Positions 1 to 8,280 are shown, counted from the stretch's first letter. The stretch is 43,316 bases of DNA from Candidatus Butyricimonas faecavium (GCA_944321125.1 CALUKD010000031.1:1-43316), one strand, 5' to 3'. Program-made: numbers and translations. Notes: a model not told the origin generated them from the letters alone.

Positions 1-53
1 TAACCATTAAATTTTAGGTTACGCATAAGTTACTGATTAAAAAGATATTATAA

Positions 54-120
54 GCGGCAGGTACGATTACCGTCCGAACCGCAGAGATGCCTGTTAGTTG
101 ATTACTTAACAGGCTTTTTT
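54..120 (+). terminator. Intrinsic terminator with an upstream structured stretch
   Basis: An 8-bp stem (GCCTGTTA at 89-96, TAACAGGC at 107-114) is followed by six T residues, the form of a Rho-independent terminator for plus-strand transcription entering from the left edge. Just upstream, GCGG (54-57) can pair with CCGC (79-82) around a small GGTA-CGAT-TACC hairpin (60-71). This may be the 3' end of a small structured RNA or of a leader whose gene lies outside the window. I do not recognise the RNA family. Confidence 0.6.
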
Positions 121-240
121 GTTAAAATACATCCCAATATTATCCGAATATTTTTTGTTTTCAGCTGTATTTCGACTAGAGGTCATTTGGGATTAAGGAT
201 AGTGTTTCAAAAAGTGTGTAAATCCTAGTAATAATAGAGG

Positions 241-293
241 AAATTCGTATTCCCGGAGAGGGATTGGCTTGCTCTCGAATGGGAACACGAATT
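241..293 (-). terminator. Long imperfect hairpin downstream of the ABC operon
   Basis: The arms 241-260 and 272-293 pair as AAATTCGT, TTCCC and AGAG blocks separated by small mismatches. The hairpin starts five bases past the stop codon of the minus-strand ABC gene. There is no clear U-tract after it on the minus strand, so it may serve as an mRNA 3' stabiliser rather than a true terminator. Confidence 0.4.
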
Positions 294-297
294 TGGA

Positions 298-2034
298 TTA
301 ATTTATACTTGTAATCTGTCTTTCAACCATCTTTGTGAATATTCCTTTTTGTTTTTTCAAGTATTCTGCCGATCCGCTTTCTGCTACCTGACCGTCTTTC
401 AGTACGATTATTTTATCGGCATTAACAACGGTGCGTATCCGATGGGCGATGATCAGTACTGTTTTGTCCCGTACGAGTTCAGATATTCCGGCTTGAATTT
501 TGGTTTCATTTTCCACGTCGAGAGAAGCGGTTGCCTCGTCAAGCAGGACGATCGGAGCATCTTTCAGCAGGGCACGGGCGATAGAGATGCGCTGGCGTTC
601 CCCACCGGACAGGGTTTCTCCGTTTTCCCCGATAATGGTCTGGTAGCCTTGTGGCATCTTACTGACGAATTCATCACATTGGGCAAGCCGTGCGACACGT
701 AGTACTTCCTCGTCATTGGCATCCCGTTTTCCTATACGGATGTTGTCTATGATGGAGGCGTTGAAAAGTACCACGTCTTGGAACACGACAGAGTAGTTTT
801 GCAGCAAGGTTTCCGGATCGATACGACTGATATCCTGTCCGCCTAGGGTTATTTTTCCCGATTGTATATCCCAGAAACGGGCAGCCAGTTTGGCTGCGGT
901 ACTTTTGCCACTACCGGATGGACCAACCAAGGCTGTTTTTTCTCCTTGTTTTGCTGTGAAAGAAATTTTATTTAATATGGGTTTACCTTGTTCATACGAG
1001 AAGTCAACTTCTTGGAATTCGATATTGAAATTTTTAGGTTTAAACTTCGTGTTTCCTTGTTGGATTGGGAGTGATTCCATTTCATTCATCCGGTTGATGC
1101 GAACATCCAGATAGAACAAGGCAGCAAGATTGTTCATAACTTCGTTTAACGGATTGTAAATCCGTGAACCAATCACCATGAATATCAAGTAAGTGAACAG
1201 GTCGACACTGCCGTTTACCAGCATGTTAGCTCCCACGATTATCACGCTTACCAGTCCGAGTTTCAAGATACTTTGAGAACCGTTTATTAGGATGCCGAGG
1301 GTCAATTCATTGCGAATCAGTATCTTTTCATAGGTGTCGATTCTCGAGTTCAGTTTTTTCAGGTAATCACGCTCTTGGTTATAGGATTTAATCTCTTGAA
1401 TCATGTCCAACCCTTCCTGTATATGTTCGGTTACGGCTCGTTTTTTCAAATAGTTGGTTTCATTACTTTTGAGGATCGCTTTTTTCGAGAAGAGAATAAT
1501 GGCCATCGCCAGCGGGACCACCCAGAATAGGGAGAGAGTTAATTGCCAATTGTAGAAAGCCATTCCGATAACGATCAGTAATAGGCTGATGAGAGAGGCG
1601 AACAATTGGGGAACAGCATGAGAAAACGTGTGTTCTAAATCCGTGCAGTCATCCATGATCGTGGCGGTCAAGTCGGAAAGGTTTTTCTCCCCGAAGAATG
1701 ACAAGGGGAGTTTACGCAGTTTTTCAGCTAGGGAGATCCGTCGGTTGGCACTTTCATCGTACACCGTGGTGTAGGTGGCGTGATACTGTAAAACGGCGAT
1801 GATGTACATGACGATCATGAAGGCAATCCCTAGGAGGCTGTAATAGAGAATACCGTGTGTCACGGATACCGATGGGGTAAATACCGGGCGAAGATAATCT
1901 TCGAGAAATAGGAATACGAAAACAGCCGGCAGCATCAGTGCAATGTCAAGTAGGACAGTGAAAAATGTTCCTTTACAGAAGTCTTTCGCACCTTGTGTTG
2001 AAAGGGCAAAACGTTTTTTTATCGTGTTAAGCAT
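298..2034 (-). CDS. ABC exporter half-transporter (permease-ATPase), second of pair
   Basis: This protein has an N-terminal six-helix ABC exporter membrane domain (about residues 15-310) fused to a nucleotide-binding domain. The ATPase motifs are complete: Walker A GPSGSGKST (about 371), signature LSGGE (about 475), Walker B IVLLDE (about 495) and the switch His in IAHR (about 531). I chose the ATG at 2034 because AAGGAG sits seven bases upstream; a longer frame opens at 2052. The start overlaps the end of the preceding ABC gene by 8 nt (ATGCTTAA), so the two are probably translationally coupled and form a heterodimer in the inner membrane. Pairing with a partner carrying a DEATAFADPENE Walker B/D-loop recalls the YbtP/YbtQ and IrtA/IrtB siderophore-linked family, but drug or lipid export is equally possible. 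The substrate cannot be read from the sequence. Confidence 0.9.
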   Translation of the reverse strand: MLNTIKKRFALSTQGAKDFCKGTFFTVLLDIALMLPAVFVFLFLEDYLRPVFTPSVSVTHGILYYSLLGIAFMIVMYIIAVLQYHATYTTVYDESANRRISLAEKLRKLPLSFFGEKNLSDLTATIMDDCTDLEHTFSHAVPQLFASLISLLLIVIGMAFYNWQLTLSLFWVVPLAMAIILFSKKAILKSNETNYLKKRAVTEHIQEGLDMIQEIKSYNQERDYLKKLNSRIDTYEKILIRNELTLGILINGSQSILKLGLVSVIIVGANMLVNGSVDLFTYLIFMVIGSRIYNPLNEVMNNLAALFYLDVRINRMNEMESLPIQQGNTKFKPKNFNIEFQEVDFSYEQGKPILNKISFTAKQGEKTALVGPSGSGKSTAAKLAARFWDIQSGKITLGGQDISRIDPETLLQNYSVVFQDVVLFNASIIDNIRIGKRDANDEEVLRVARLAQCDEFVSKMPQGYQTIIGENGETLSGGERQRISIARALLKDAPIVLLDEATASLDVENETKIQAGISELVRDKTVLIIAHRIRTVVNADKIIVLKDGQVAESGSAEYLKKQKGIFTKMVERQITSIN

Positions 2035-3799
2035 GAGTGATCTCCTTTCCAATGGTCCAGCGAACGGATTGCTGGTATTCGTTCCACATATGATTGTAAA
2101 TTCCTTGTTGTTGGATTAATTCGACGTGTGTTCCTTGTTCTGCCACTTTTCCTTTGTCTATGACTAGGATGTTGTCGGCATCGGTTATACTCGACAGGCG
2201 ATGAGCGATCATCAACACGGTTTTCCCTTTAGTCAGTTCTTTCAAGGCTTGTTGTATCAAGTGTTCGTTTTCCGGATCGGCAAAAGCGGTAGCCTCATCG
2301 AGTACGATGAGGGGAGCGTTTTTCAAGAAAGCACGGGCCAGTACGATACGTTGTTGTTCGCCTTCGGAAAGGTATGTTCCTTCCGAACCGATTTTTGTGT
2401 TTAATCCAAGGGGAAGTTTATTAATGATATCCCGGCATTGAGCCATGTCCACGGCTTTTTCGACTTCGGGTAATGTGGCAGTGGGATTACCGTATTTAAT
2501 GTTTTCAAGTAGGGTTGTTTTGAATAATTTTGTATTCTGGAATACAAATGATATATGTTGCATCAATTCGTTCGGGGCGATATCTTTCACGTTGATGTTG
2601 CCCACCATTACTTGGCCTTCCGTGGTCTCCCAAAAGCGAGGAACGAGCCGGGCTAGGGTAGTTTTTCCCCCGCCTGATGCTCCGACGAGGGCTACTCTTT
2701 TCCCTTGGGGAATTCTGAAACTGATGCCGTCTATTGCTTTTCGTGTCGTTCCCGGGTAGCGGAATGATACTTGGTTAAATTGGATACTGAAGTCTTTTAA
2801 CGGTTTCGAGGAGGACGGCACGGAGAGCTTCTCATAAGAAATCAGGTCTTCGAGACGTCCGATAGCCTCACCCGCTTGTCCAAAGGCTTGGTTTAAATAC
2901 ATACTTTTCATGATACTTTGAGAGAAGACTGGGGTGATAAGGACGAACAGGAAAAAATTGAGTAACACCGGGGCGTAGTTTCCCGTGCTCCCGATCAACA
3001 GGATGGTCAGCGGGGCTAGAAAGAATACGAAACCATTGATAATGACGGTGTAGAATGACATGGGCTTTTCCCACATTCGGGTGTAGCCGAATACCATGTT
3101 ATTATAGTTTTTGATACTTTTGTGAAAGTTCTTGAACGAGTAGATAGTTTGCCGGAAAACTTTCACCACGGGGATTCCTCTCACGTATTCCACGGCCTCC
3201 GTGTTCATTTCTTCGAGGGCGGTCATGTAGTTTTGCATGAATTGTCGTCCTTTGGTACCCATCATGAATCCCATCACGATCATGGATATGATGATGGGAA
3301 CCATGCAGGCAAAGCCGAGCCGCCAGTCGAATGAAAAGATAAGTATGGCCGCAACGAGTGGAACGAGGAACGTGGCTGCCAGATCGGGCATTTGGTGGGC
3401 TAGGAAACTGTGGGTGATTCCTGCATTGTCATCAATGATTTTACGGATGCGCCCGCTGGTGTTGTAATCGAAAAAGCCGAGAGGCATATGTACGATTTTA
3501 CACATGGCTTCACGGCGCAGGTTGGATTCGACTCGGAATGCGGCTAGGTGTGATGCCATCAGGGCTGCAAAGTAAAGAATCACGCTACCCACGGCTAGAT
3601 CGGCAGCCCACCATGCGTAAATTTCTATATTGCTGGAAACGATAGTTTCGCCAGGGGTGAGTAATTCTCTTACAATAAACCAGATCAGTATGTACGGCAA
3701 CATACCTGCCAGTGCACTAAGGGCAGATAATGCCATGGATACGGGCAAAAGTGTTTTTCGATTACCCATGTACTGCTGAAGTTTTTTTAATGTATTCAT
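2027..3799 (-). CDS. ABC exporter half-transporter with non-canonical signature, first of pair
   Basis: This 590-aa permease-ATPase fusion has membrane helices over about residues 15-310 and a nucleotide-binding domain after that. Walker A is GASGGGKTT (about 373). The signature reads LSEGE (about 477) in place of LSGGQ. Walker B and D-loop read VLDEATAFADPENE (about 498-511), where SALD would be usual, and the switch His is in IAHR (about 532). Such asymmetry between partners is typical of heterodimeric exporters with one weaker ATP site, and the AFADPENE D-loop is one I associate with YbtPQ/IrtAB-like transporters. It follows the broken methyltransferase by 10 nt and precedes its partner with an 8-nt overlap, so the three form one operon controlled from the region facing the TetR gene. 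Confidence 0.9.
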   Translation of the reverse strand: MNTLKKLQQYMGNRKTLLPVSMALSALSALAGMLPYILIWFIVRELLTPGETIVSSNIEIYAWWAADLAVGSVILYFAALMASHLAAFRVESNLRREAMCKIVHMPLGFFDYNTSGRIRKIIDDNAGITHSFLAHQMPDLAATFLVPLVAAILIFSFDWRLGFACMVPIIISMIVMGFMMGTKGRQFMQNYMTALEEMNTEAVEYVRGIPVVKVFRQTIYSFKNFHKSIKNYNNMVFGYTRMWEKPMSFYTVIINGFVFFLAPLTILLIGSTGNYAPVLLNFFLFVLITPVFSQSIMKSMYLNQAFGQAGEAIGRLEDLISYEKLSVPSSSKPLKDFSIQFNQVSFRYPGTTRKAIDGISFRIPQGKRVALVGASGGGKTTLARLVPRFWETTEGQVMVGNINVKDIAPNELMQHISFVFQNTKLFKTTLLENIKYGNPTATLPEVEKAVDMAQCRDIINKLPLGLNTKIGSEGTYLSEGEQQRIVLARAFLKNAPLIVLDEATAFADPENEHLIQQALKELTKGKTVLMIAHRLSSITDADNILVIDKGKVAEQGTHVELIQQQGIYNHMWNEYQQSVRWTIGKEITHA

Positions 3800-3809
3800 G
3801 ATATATTAT

Positions 3810-4445
3810 TTAATTGTTTGAACTTTGTTTTTGTGCCACGATACACAAATCTTCTTTGTTTTTTCTGTGTAGGATGATATTGGTAAAGCCGGATAGGCCA
3901 AGAATGTATTTTAGTTCGCTGCTTGGATGCACGACCATCCCTTCTATGCGGCTTGTCTAGATTTCATTTGTCGGGTCACTTGCCTCACAACAGATTAGAA
4001 AGAAACCGTTGTCTTTCAGCACTCGTTTCACTTCAATAAATGCCCGGTTAAGATCGCCCCAGAAGTAGATTGTTTCGAAAGCGGTAACAACATCGAATGA
4101 ACAATCGGCATACGGAAGTTGGTCTGCACTTCCTTGATCCACGAAACAGCGTGTGCCGAGGTGTTTCATGTTTTTCTTGCGGGCAAATACCACGCTCTCG
4201 TGTGAGATGTCAATGCCGTGAACATACCCTTTCGGGCATAGTTTCAGTATTTCCGACAAGTTGGCCCCACCGCCACAGCCGATGTCGAGAGTGTTCCACG
4301 CCGGTTGCCATACTAGGCAGGATCTAGCCCAGCGTGCCAAGGGGGCGTGTCCCTTGTTCATACCTCTTAATATCATTTTGCCTAGAAATCCTTCTGTTTT
4401 TCTAGCGTTTTGGAAAAACTTGTTGATAAATCCTTTCTTCTTCAT
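3810..4445 (-). pseudogene. SAM-dependent methyltransferase interrupted by in-frame TAG
   Basis: This is a class I (Rossmann-fold) methyltransferase of the Methyltransf_11 type: motif I LDIGCGGG is at about residues 53-60, with the acidic GIDIS region and a TAFETIYFW post-I segment after it. The readable frame from the ATG at 4445 stops at a TAG at 3957-3959 after 162 codons. The same frame then runs on for 48 sense codons (TSRIEGMVVHPSSELKYILG and onward) to a TAA at 3810-3812, which would give a normal 211-aa protein. The TAG most likely replaces TGG (Trp), one base away. The truncated product would keep the SAM site but lose the last strands of the fold. It is the first gene of the ABC operon, so it may once have modified the exported compound. 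A sequencing error could also explain the TAG. Confidence 0.8.
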
Positions 4446-4507
4446 GGTTGTTATATTAATTTTCAATGTCTTGCAATAAAGAACAATATTTAAAACCGTT
4501 CAAAAAA

Positions 4508-4533
4508 GAGAGCTTGTAGAAATACAAGCTCTC
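4508..4533 (-). terminator. Perfect hairpin with U-tract in the ABC operon leader
   Basis: An 11-bp perfect stem (4508-4518 with 4523-4533) closes a four-base loop. Read on the minus strand it is followed by six T residues, a textbook intrinsic terminator. It lies between the predicted operon promoter (4632-4662) and the methyltransferase start (4445), so it sits inside the leader. It may attenuate the operon or end a short leader RNA. Confidence 0.65.
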
Positions 4534-4631
4534 CGTGGGTGATTTTGATTGTGGGATGCGTTATATTTTGTTTGTCAACATTTCTTTTTGTCTTTTTCTT
4601 CGTCATATGATAATATGGATTTTATTTTAAA

Positions 4632-4662
4632 CAAAATTACAATTCTGGGGGGAATGCGACAA
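4632..4662 (-). promoter_or_regulatory. Predicted Bacteroidetes promoter of the methyltransferase-ABC operon
   Basis: On the minus strand TTG (4662-4660) is followed after exactly 20 bases by TAATTTTG (4639-4632), matching the Bacteroidetes -33/-7 consensus TTG-N19-21-TAnnTTTG. The -33 box lies inside the left arm of the inverted repeat at 4658-4682, so a repressor bound there would block sigma contact. The leader to the start at 4445 would be about 180 nt and contains the hairpin at 4508-4533. Confidence 0.5.
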
Positions 4663-4772
4663 TCCCTAAAAATAGTGAGTTTTTAACAGAAAATTTCTGA
4701 ATTATAGTAAACATGAGCCTCCCCCATATCAAGTAGCTTGAACAGGTAAAGTCATTATTTTTAGGGATTGTC
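4658..4772. promoter_or_regulatory. 25-bp inverted repeat, candidate TetR operator pair
   Basis: The arms 4658-4682 and 4748-4772 are inverted copies of each other over 25 bp with two mismatches; the outer 17 bp (GACAATCCCTAAAAATA) are perfect. They lie in the divergent region between the ABC operon and the TetR gene. A 13-bp palindrome, CAGAAAATTTCTG, lies between them at 4687-4699. One arm covers the predicted -33 box of the ABC promoter and the other lies about 40 bases before the tetR-like start. I see no target-site duplication, which argues against a small mobile element. Confidence 0.5.
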
Positions 4773-4808
4773 AAGATGTGTGATTAGTTGTTTATTTACG
4801 TTCAAATA

Positions 4809-5432
4809 ATGAACCAAACAATGCAAAAGTTGAAGGATGACATTAGAAAAGAGTTGTTGAAGTCTGCAAAAGAATTGTTTTTCCGGAAAGGATTTCAGAA
4901 AACGTCCATGCGTGAAATTGCCGAGATGGCGAAAATCGGGTTGGGAAATATTTATAATTATTTTAGTGGTAAGGATGATCTTTTTTGCTCGATCGTGTAT
5001 CCCGTTACTCATGCTTTTGAGTGGATGCTGGAAAAGCATCATGGGCATTACGGGGCCGATGTGATGGAGATATTGAGCGAAGTTTATCTTCGGGAGGCAG
5101 TTGACGAATATATTGTGCTGATTCGTCGCTACCGAGAATTGCTGATCTTATTGTTGTTCCGGGCTCAAGGTTCGTCCCTTGCGAATTTCCGGGAGAGTTT
5201 TACCGATCGTTCCACGGAGTTGGTGAAAGAGTGGTTTTCGGAAATGAAATGCAGGTATCCCGTTTTGAACGTGACGTTTTCCGATTTTTTTATCCATCTT
5301 CATTCTGTGTGGATGTTTACTTTGTTGGAGGAAATTATCATGCATAAGATAGCGGATCAGGAAATTGAGCAAATCGTGGCTGAGTATATTAGGTTCGAGA
5401 TTACCGGATGGCGGGATATATTGAAAATATAG
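4809..5432 (+). CDS. TetR/AcrR family transcriptional regulator
   Basis: This protein of about 207 aa has an N-terminal TetR helix-turn-helix (about residues 10-60). Its diagnostic stretches are AKELFFRKGFQKTSMREIA and GLGNIYNYFSGKDDLF, which include the recognition helix. The C-terminal ligand-binding domain is helical and diverged, as usual in this family. I chose the ATG at 4809; the frame opens further upstream with a TTG at 4788, and an ATG at 4821 is also possible. It is divergent from the methyltransferase-ABC operon, which it most likely represses, probably with a ligand that is also a transporter substrate. The inverted repeat at 4658-4772 is the candidate operator and may give autoregulation. 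Confidence 0.9.
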   Translation: MNQTMQKLKDDIRKELLKSAKELFFRKGFQKTSMREIAEMAKIGLGNIYNYFSGKDDLFCSIVYPVTHAFEWMLEKHHGHYGADVMEILSEVYLREAVDEYIVLIRRYRELLILLLFRAQGSSLANFRESFTDRSTELVKEWFSEMKCRYPVLNVTFSDFFIHLHSVWMFTLLEEIIMHKIADQEIEQIVAEYIRFEITGWRDILKI

Positions 5433-5545
5433 GCGAAAGTATAGAAATATGAAAATTTATACTTAATTTCGATGGCGAGGTGACCGGGTTCATGGGTATA
5501 TTTGTCGGTGGTTGTCCGGTTGGAAGAACAAAAAACAGGTGCATA

Positions 5546-6519
5546 ATGGACACTTTTTACAAGGAAGATATATTGGGCGAGGGATTTCAACGAACGACGA
5601 TTTCTTTACGGGATGATTACGAGGGACCGGCGGTTGCCACGCTTGTTCGCCGCTTGTCAGATACGGGAAACAGTCAGTCGGTGCTTTATATTCACGGTTT
5701 TAATGATTATTTTTCCAGAGGGAGATGGCGTGTCGTTTGAATGAACGGGGTTTCCATTTTTATGCGCTGGATTTGCGAAAATATGGGCGTTCATGGTTAT
5801 CTCATCAGAAATTTAATGATATTCGGGATATTCGGACTTATTTCGAGGAAATCACACTTGCTTTGCAAATGATCCGGGAGGAGGGAAGCCGGACAACTGT
5901 TTTGTTAGGACATTCCACGGGAGGCTTGATTGCCACGCTTTACGCTAAGGAACACGGGGATTGTTCTCTTTTTGAAGGGATCATGTTGAACAGTCCTTTC
6001 TTTGATTTTAATAAAAGTTGGTTTGTGAAGAAGTGTATCCCGTTTGTCTCGTTCGTGGGAGGTTTTTTACCGGAAATAAAGATTGTCGGGGGATTTACGG
6101 AGCAATATGGTGAATTTTTACACCAGGAGAGTCGGGGTGAGTGGGAGTATGACTTGGCTTGGAAACCGCATGTTGCACCCCGAATTAATTTGGGATGGAT
6201 TCGGGCTATTCATAAAGCACAACGGGAGTTGAGGTAACCTTTTGAAATGCGAAAATCTGTACTGGTTTTACATTCGGAGAGGTCTGTCTCGAATTTTTTG
6301 GACGAGGAACAAGTGCAGTCCCGTGATGCAATATTGAATGTGAGAGACATTCAACGGGTAACTCGGAATATTCAAGGACGGGTGGAAATCGTGTCGGTCT
6401 TGGGTGGTCTGCACGATTTAGTTCTATCCTGCAAGGAGGTACGGGGAAAGGTGTACCAAATTATGTTTGACTGGCTGGAGCGTCAGAACGGGACTGACGA
6501 TAGTAATGGGCCGGGGTGA
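5546..6519 (+). pseudogene. Alpha/beta hydrolase (serine aminopeptidase/lysophospholipase-like), frameshifted and with nonsense codon
   Basis: Three open pieces read as one protein. The first starts at the ATG at 5546 and carries the oxyanion HGFND segment, then leaves frame near 5711-5714. One T missing from the T run there would restore FFQREMACRLNERGFHFY. The second holds the nucleophile elbow GHSTGG at about 5920-5937 and stops at TAA 6235-6237. The third continues in the same frame with VLVLHSERSV and the probable catalytic His in GGLHDL, to the stop at 6519. The TAA is one base from CAA (Gln), which would join the pieces as RELRQPFEMRK. With two independent lesions I call it a pseudogene, although sequencing error in the T run cannot be excluded. 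It follows the TetR gene in the same direction, 113 bases downstream. Confidence 0.8.
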
Positions 6520-6685
6520 AGCACGTGATAGGTTTTATGGTGTGGTTAAAAAAGAAAGAGGGCAAATTGATAGGGTGTATTTGGGTTATTGTTTTGAAGA
6601 GTTTGCAGACCCTATAGAAATCTTTACAATCAGCTGTTTACGAGATTTTATTTTTACACCCGATGAGTTGAAAGAGTTGCAGTAA
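6506..6685 (+). CDS. Small hypothetical ORF at the tail of the hydrolase pseudogene
   Basis: A 59-codon frame starts at an ATG that overlaps the end of the hydrolase by 14 bases and ends DELKELQ. The composition is protein-like, with an acidic C-terminal half, but I recognise no domain, and no convincing ribosome-binding site precedes it. It may be a remnant of a larger gene, in keeping with the decay next door, or chance. Confidence 0.25.
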   Translation: MGRGEARDRFYGVVKKERGQIDRVYLGYCFEEFADPIEIFTISCLRDFIFTPDELKELQ

Positions 6686-6771
6686 GAGTTAATCTTGTTA
6701 CTAGGGAAGTTGGTGCGTTTTATCTATCTAAATATTAATCTTGATACGAGTTACTATCTTTTGACTTGGAG

Positions 6772-6909
6772 ATGTTCAAACGGTTGAAAAGCTGGATGAG
6801 TTCGTTGAAGCACCCATCCTCGCTGGGTACGGTGAACGGGGAGAAGGAGCGTATGCGTTTCTTTAATGATCGGCGCCGTTTGGTATTGAGAATGACGAAT
6901 ACAGTCTAA
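6772..6909 (+). CDS. Small basic hypothetical protein (45 aa)
   Basis: An ATG at 6772 opens a 45-codon frame rich in Lys and Arg (MFKRLKSWMSSLKHP at the start, MRFFNDRRRLVLRMTNTV at the end). Its stop lies within the loop of the following terminator (6895-6936), which supports a short transcript ending here. No family is recognised. It could be the tail of a degraded gene. Confidence 0.35.
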   Translation: MFKRLKSWMSSLKHPSSLGTVNGEKERMRFFNDRRRLVLRMTNTV

Positions 6910-6936
6910 AAAAGTTCATGGCTGTATTCGTTTTTT
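6895..6936 (+). terminator. Intrinsic terminator between converging genes
   Basis: ACGAATACAG (6895-6904) pairs perfectly with CTGTATTCGT (6922-6931), and T residues run through 6936. It ends plus-strand transcription from the 6506-6909 region. The minus-strand MATE gene stops two bases beyond, so the same hairpin may also help end that transcript, though the U-tract favours the plus strand. Confidence 0.7.
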
Positions 6937-6937
6937 A

Positions 6938-8257
6938 TTATAGATTCACGATTTTTCCGTTTGTTCTTTTTAGATGAAACCATGAAAAAAGAAAAAGAAG
7001 GAGTACGTAAAGATGTTCCGATGTCCAGTATACTGCTAGCGGGACTTCTTCGATCCGGTTGATAGTAGTGAGATAAATAAGGTATATGATGATCGTGATG
7101 CATTGATAGATAAATGCAACACGGGTAGCCCCCGTTCCTGACACTGCATTACAGAATACGTGTGCGGGAAGGGAGAGAATGTAATTTGATAACATAACAA
7201 CAAAGGGCCAGAAGGCTAATTGCACGAGTTGCTTGTTCGGGGTGTAAATGCCCATGACCGTGTGGGGAAATAACAGGGCAATCGCGATTAACGGGGTGCC
7301 AAGAATGTAGCCGAGACGAATGATTTTCCGACACAAGGGCATGATTTGTTTTCTTTCCCCGGCTCCCGCCAAGTTACTGATGAGTGATCCCGTGGTGGTG
7401 GAAAAGGAACTCACGATGACGAAGAAGATCGTGGATATACTTCGGATGATATTGGCAATTGCTAGTTGCGTGGTACCGAGATGCTCGATGAGAATAAAAA
7501 AAAGGAACCAGGGTGCCACACTGATAAAGGAGTGCATCATGCTCCAGACGGAGAGGCGGAAAAGTTGTCCCATGAGTCGTTTGTTAAAAATGGCGAAGAG
7601 GCCGTAATGTTGTTTGTCTATTTTGAAACGAGTATAGCTGACCAGCACGAGTAATCCTCCCAGTTCGGAGATCATGGATGCTATGGCGGCACCTGATATG
7701 CCCAAGGCAGGAATCTTCCCGGTACCGAAAATCAGCAGATAGTTCAGTAACACGTTCATACTTGCTAGAGTGACGGCAGAGACGGTGAGTATACGGGTTT
7801 TGGTGATTCCCACGAAAAATGCCCGGAAGGCCAGCATCGGAAAGGCGAAAAGCAAGCCGAATGTTCGCCAGTCCAGATATTGTATAACAGCCTCGTATAT
7901 TTCCGGGGAAGTCAGTAATCGTTGTAGAATGAATGGAGTGAATATTTTAGACAGGCCGAAGAGCGTGACGGCGAGCGTGGTCAGAAAAAATAATCCTTGG
8001 AAGAACACTTTTCCTGTTTCCGTGGGACGTTGTTCACCGTTTCGGCGGGCGATCATTACTTGCAAGCCGAGACTGAACCCGAATCCCAGTATGTAAAGGG
8101 AAAGGTAGTACATTCCTGCTATGGCGGAGGCTCCTAGTTCTGTTTCTCCGACATGTCCGAGGAATATGGCATCCGTGATATTTATTAATTGTTCGACTAA
8201 CACGCTCATCATCACTGGATAGTTGATGAGCCAGATTTGTTTGCTTGTAAAATTCAT
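6938..8257 (-). CDS. MATE family efflux transporter
   Basis: This 439-aa polytopic protein has the MATE/NorM pattern of about twelve hydrophobic segments in two similar halves. The first segment, around PVMMSVLVEQLINITDAIFLGHVG, is characteristic, as is the following GFSLGLQVMIARRNGE loop. MATE proteins export drugs or metabolites in exchange for H+ or Na+. The start at 8257 (MNFTSKQIW) is the natural one. The leader of about 80-170 bases contains a hairpin (8281-8310) and a folded element (8339-8427), so post-transcriptional control is possible. It is not closely related to the second MATE gene at 10300-11652. Confidence 0.9.
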   Translation of the reverse strand: MNFTSKQIWLINYPVMMSVLVEQLINITDAIFLGHVGETELGASAIAGMYYLSLYILGFGFSLGLQVMIARRNGEQRPTETGKVFFQGLFFLTTLAVTLFGLSKIFTPFILQRLLTSPEIYEAVIQYLDWRTFGLLFAFPMLAFRAFFVGITKTRILTVSAVTLASMNVLLNYLLIFGTGKIPALGISGAAIASMISELGGLLVLVSYTRFKIDKQHYGLFAIFNKRLMGQLFRLSVWSMMHSFISVAPWFLFFILIEHLGTTQLAIANIIRSISTIFFVIVSSFSTTTGSLISNLAGAGERKQIMPLCRKIIRLGYILGTPLIAIALLFPHTVMGIYTPNKQLVQLAFWPFVVMLSNYILSLPAHVFCNAVSGTGATRVAFIYQCITIIIYLIYLTTINRIEEVPLAVYWTSEHLYVLLLFLFSWFHLKRTNGKIVNL

Positions 8258-8280
8258 GATTCAACTTGAATAGCACATAG

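Noticed and set aside
4658-4772. Inverted repeat read as a miniature transposable element
   Set aside because: No target-site duplication flanks it and its position over the promoter fits an operator better.
4761-5048. Minus-strand frame opposite the TetR gene
   Set aside because: It is the complement of a well-supported TetR coding region and has no domain or start signal.
3957-6237. Stop-codon recoding to explain both TAG and TAA interruptions
   Set aside because: No recoding signal is seen, other genes use TAA/TAG normally as ends, and one of the lesions is a frameshift.
6467-6685. Longer version of the small ORF starting at 6467
   Set aside because: The start is TTG inside the hydrolase gene, with no ribosome-binding site; the ATG at 6506 is the more cautious choice.
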